A DNA stretch of 5,846 bases, taken from NCBI GenBank assembly GCA_946497905.1, contig CAMMMI010000094.1:1-5846 (forward strand). The letters run 5' to 3'. Each line of letters starts with the position of its first letter. The first letter of the stretch is position 1. The notes below the pieces were generated by a model. The model had not been told where the DNA came from. It made no database searches and was given only the letters and a program-made list of their open reading frames with translations. Source of the DNA: an uncultured Clostridium sp. GTDB lineage: Bacteria; Bacillota; Clostridia; TANB77; CAG-508. Positions 5,793 to 5,846 of this stretch are shown here, piece by piece. The position numbers were made by a program, and so were the translations under genes.

Positions 5793-5846
5793 GGGGACGT
5801 ACCTTCAATCCCTAAAATTCGGGATAATGGGGACGGACCTTAAGAT
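5793..5846 (+). repeat. Third copy of the REPIN-like arm, cut by the window end
   Basis: Positions 5793-5841 match the left arm (33-81) at 47 of 49 bases. The match continues to the window end, giving 51 of 54 against 33-86 (differences at 5801, 5806 and 5842). The copy starts at the base after the stop codon of the hydrolase gene. Because similarity runs past the arm into the spacer (TAAGAT against TGAGAT), a full element with an inverted second arm probably continues beyond the window. If so, its hairpin could end or stabilise the rel-operon transcript. Confidence 0.85.

Overview
The window looks like chromosomal DNA from a low-GC Gram-positive bacterium, most likely a clostridial Firmicute. 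The coding regions are very AT-rich, with heavy use of ATA (Ile), AGA (Arg) and AAA (Lys) and purine-rich Shine-Dalgarno sites. The protein sequences and gene order (recJ, rel, then a glyoxalase II-like hydrolase) also fit Firmicutes. The lineage call is an inference from sequence style; no marker gene here fixes the genus.

Layout. All four genes lie on the + strand: fabI (200-970, enoyl-ACP reductase, fatty-acid synthesis), recJ (1146-2837, single-strand DNA exonuclease), relA/rel (2916-5114, bifunctional (p)ppGpp synthetase/hydrolase) and a metallo-beta-lactamase-fold hydrolase (5145-5792). fabI ends in a clear intrinsic terminator at 985-1024, so it is probably a separate transcription unit. 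recJ, rel and the hydrolase are closely spaced and could be read as one unit, possibly with an additional AT-rich promoter before rel. The last three genes form a conserved Firmicutes-type housekeeping neighbourhood. The apt and dtd genes often found among them in related genomes are absent here.

The unusual part is the repeat DNA at both ends. Positions 33-171 form an almost perfect inverted repeat: two 49-base arms matching at 48 positions, the exception being a G-U-compatible pair, around a 41-base spacer. At 49% GC the arms stand out from their surroundings. The structure resembles a REPIN, a REP doublet mobilised by a RAYT-type Y1 transposase, although no transposase is present here. A third arm copy (5793-5846, cut by the window end) begins at the base after the stop codon of the hydrolase gene, in the same orientation as the left arm. 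The housekeeping block is therefore bracketed by direct repeats about 5.76 kb apart.

The element seems to have merged with the fabI control region. Its right half contains a good sigma-70/SigA-type promoter (TTGGCA, 18 bp, TATTAT). The first T of the -10 box is the one base at which the right arm differs from the complement of the left arm. A transcript from this promoter would start inside the right arm and so avoid the long hairpin. A transcript arriving from upstream would form the hairpin and then meet TTTT, like a terminator. The element may thus both insulate and drive fabI. This is a testable inference from sequence alone.
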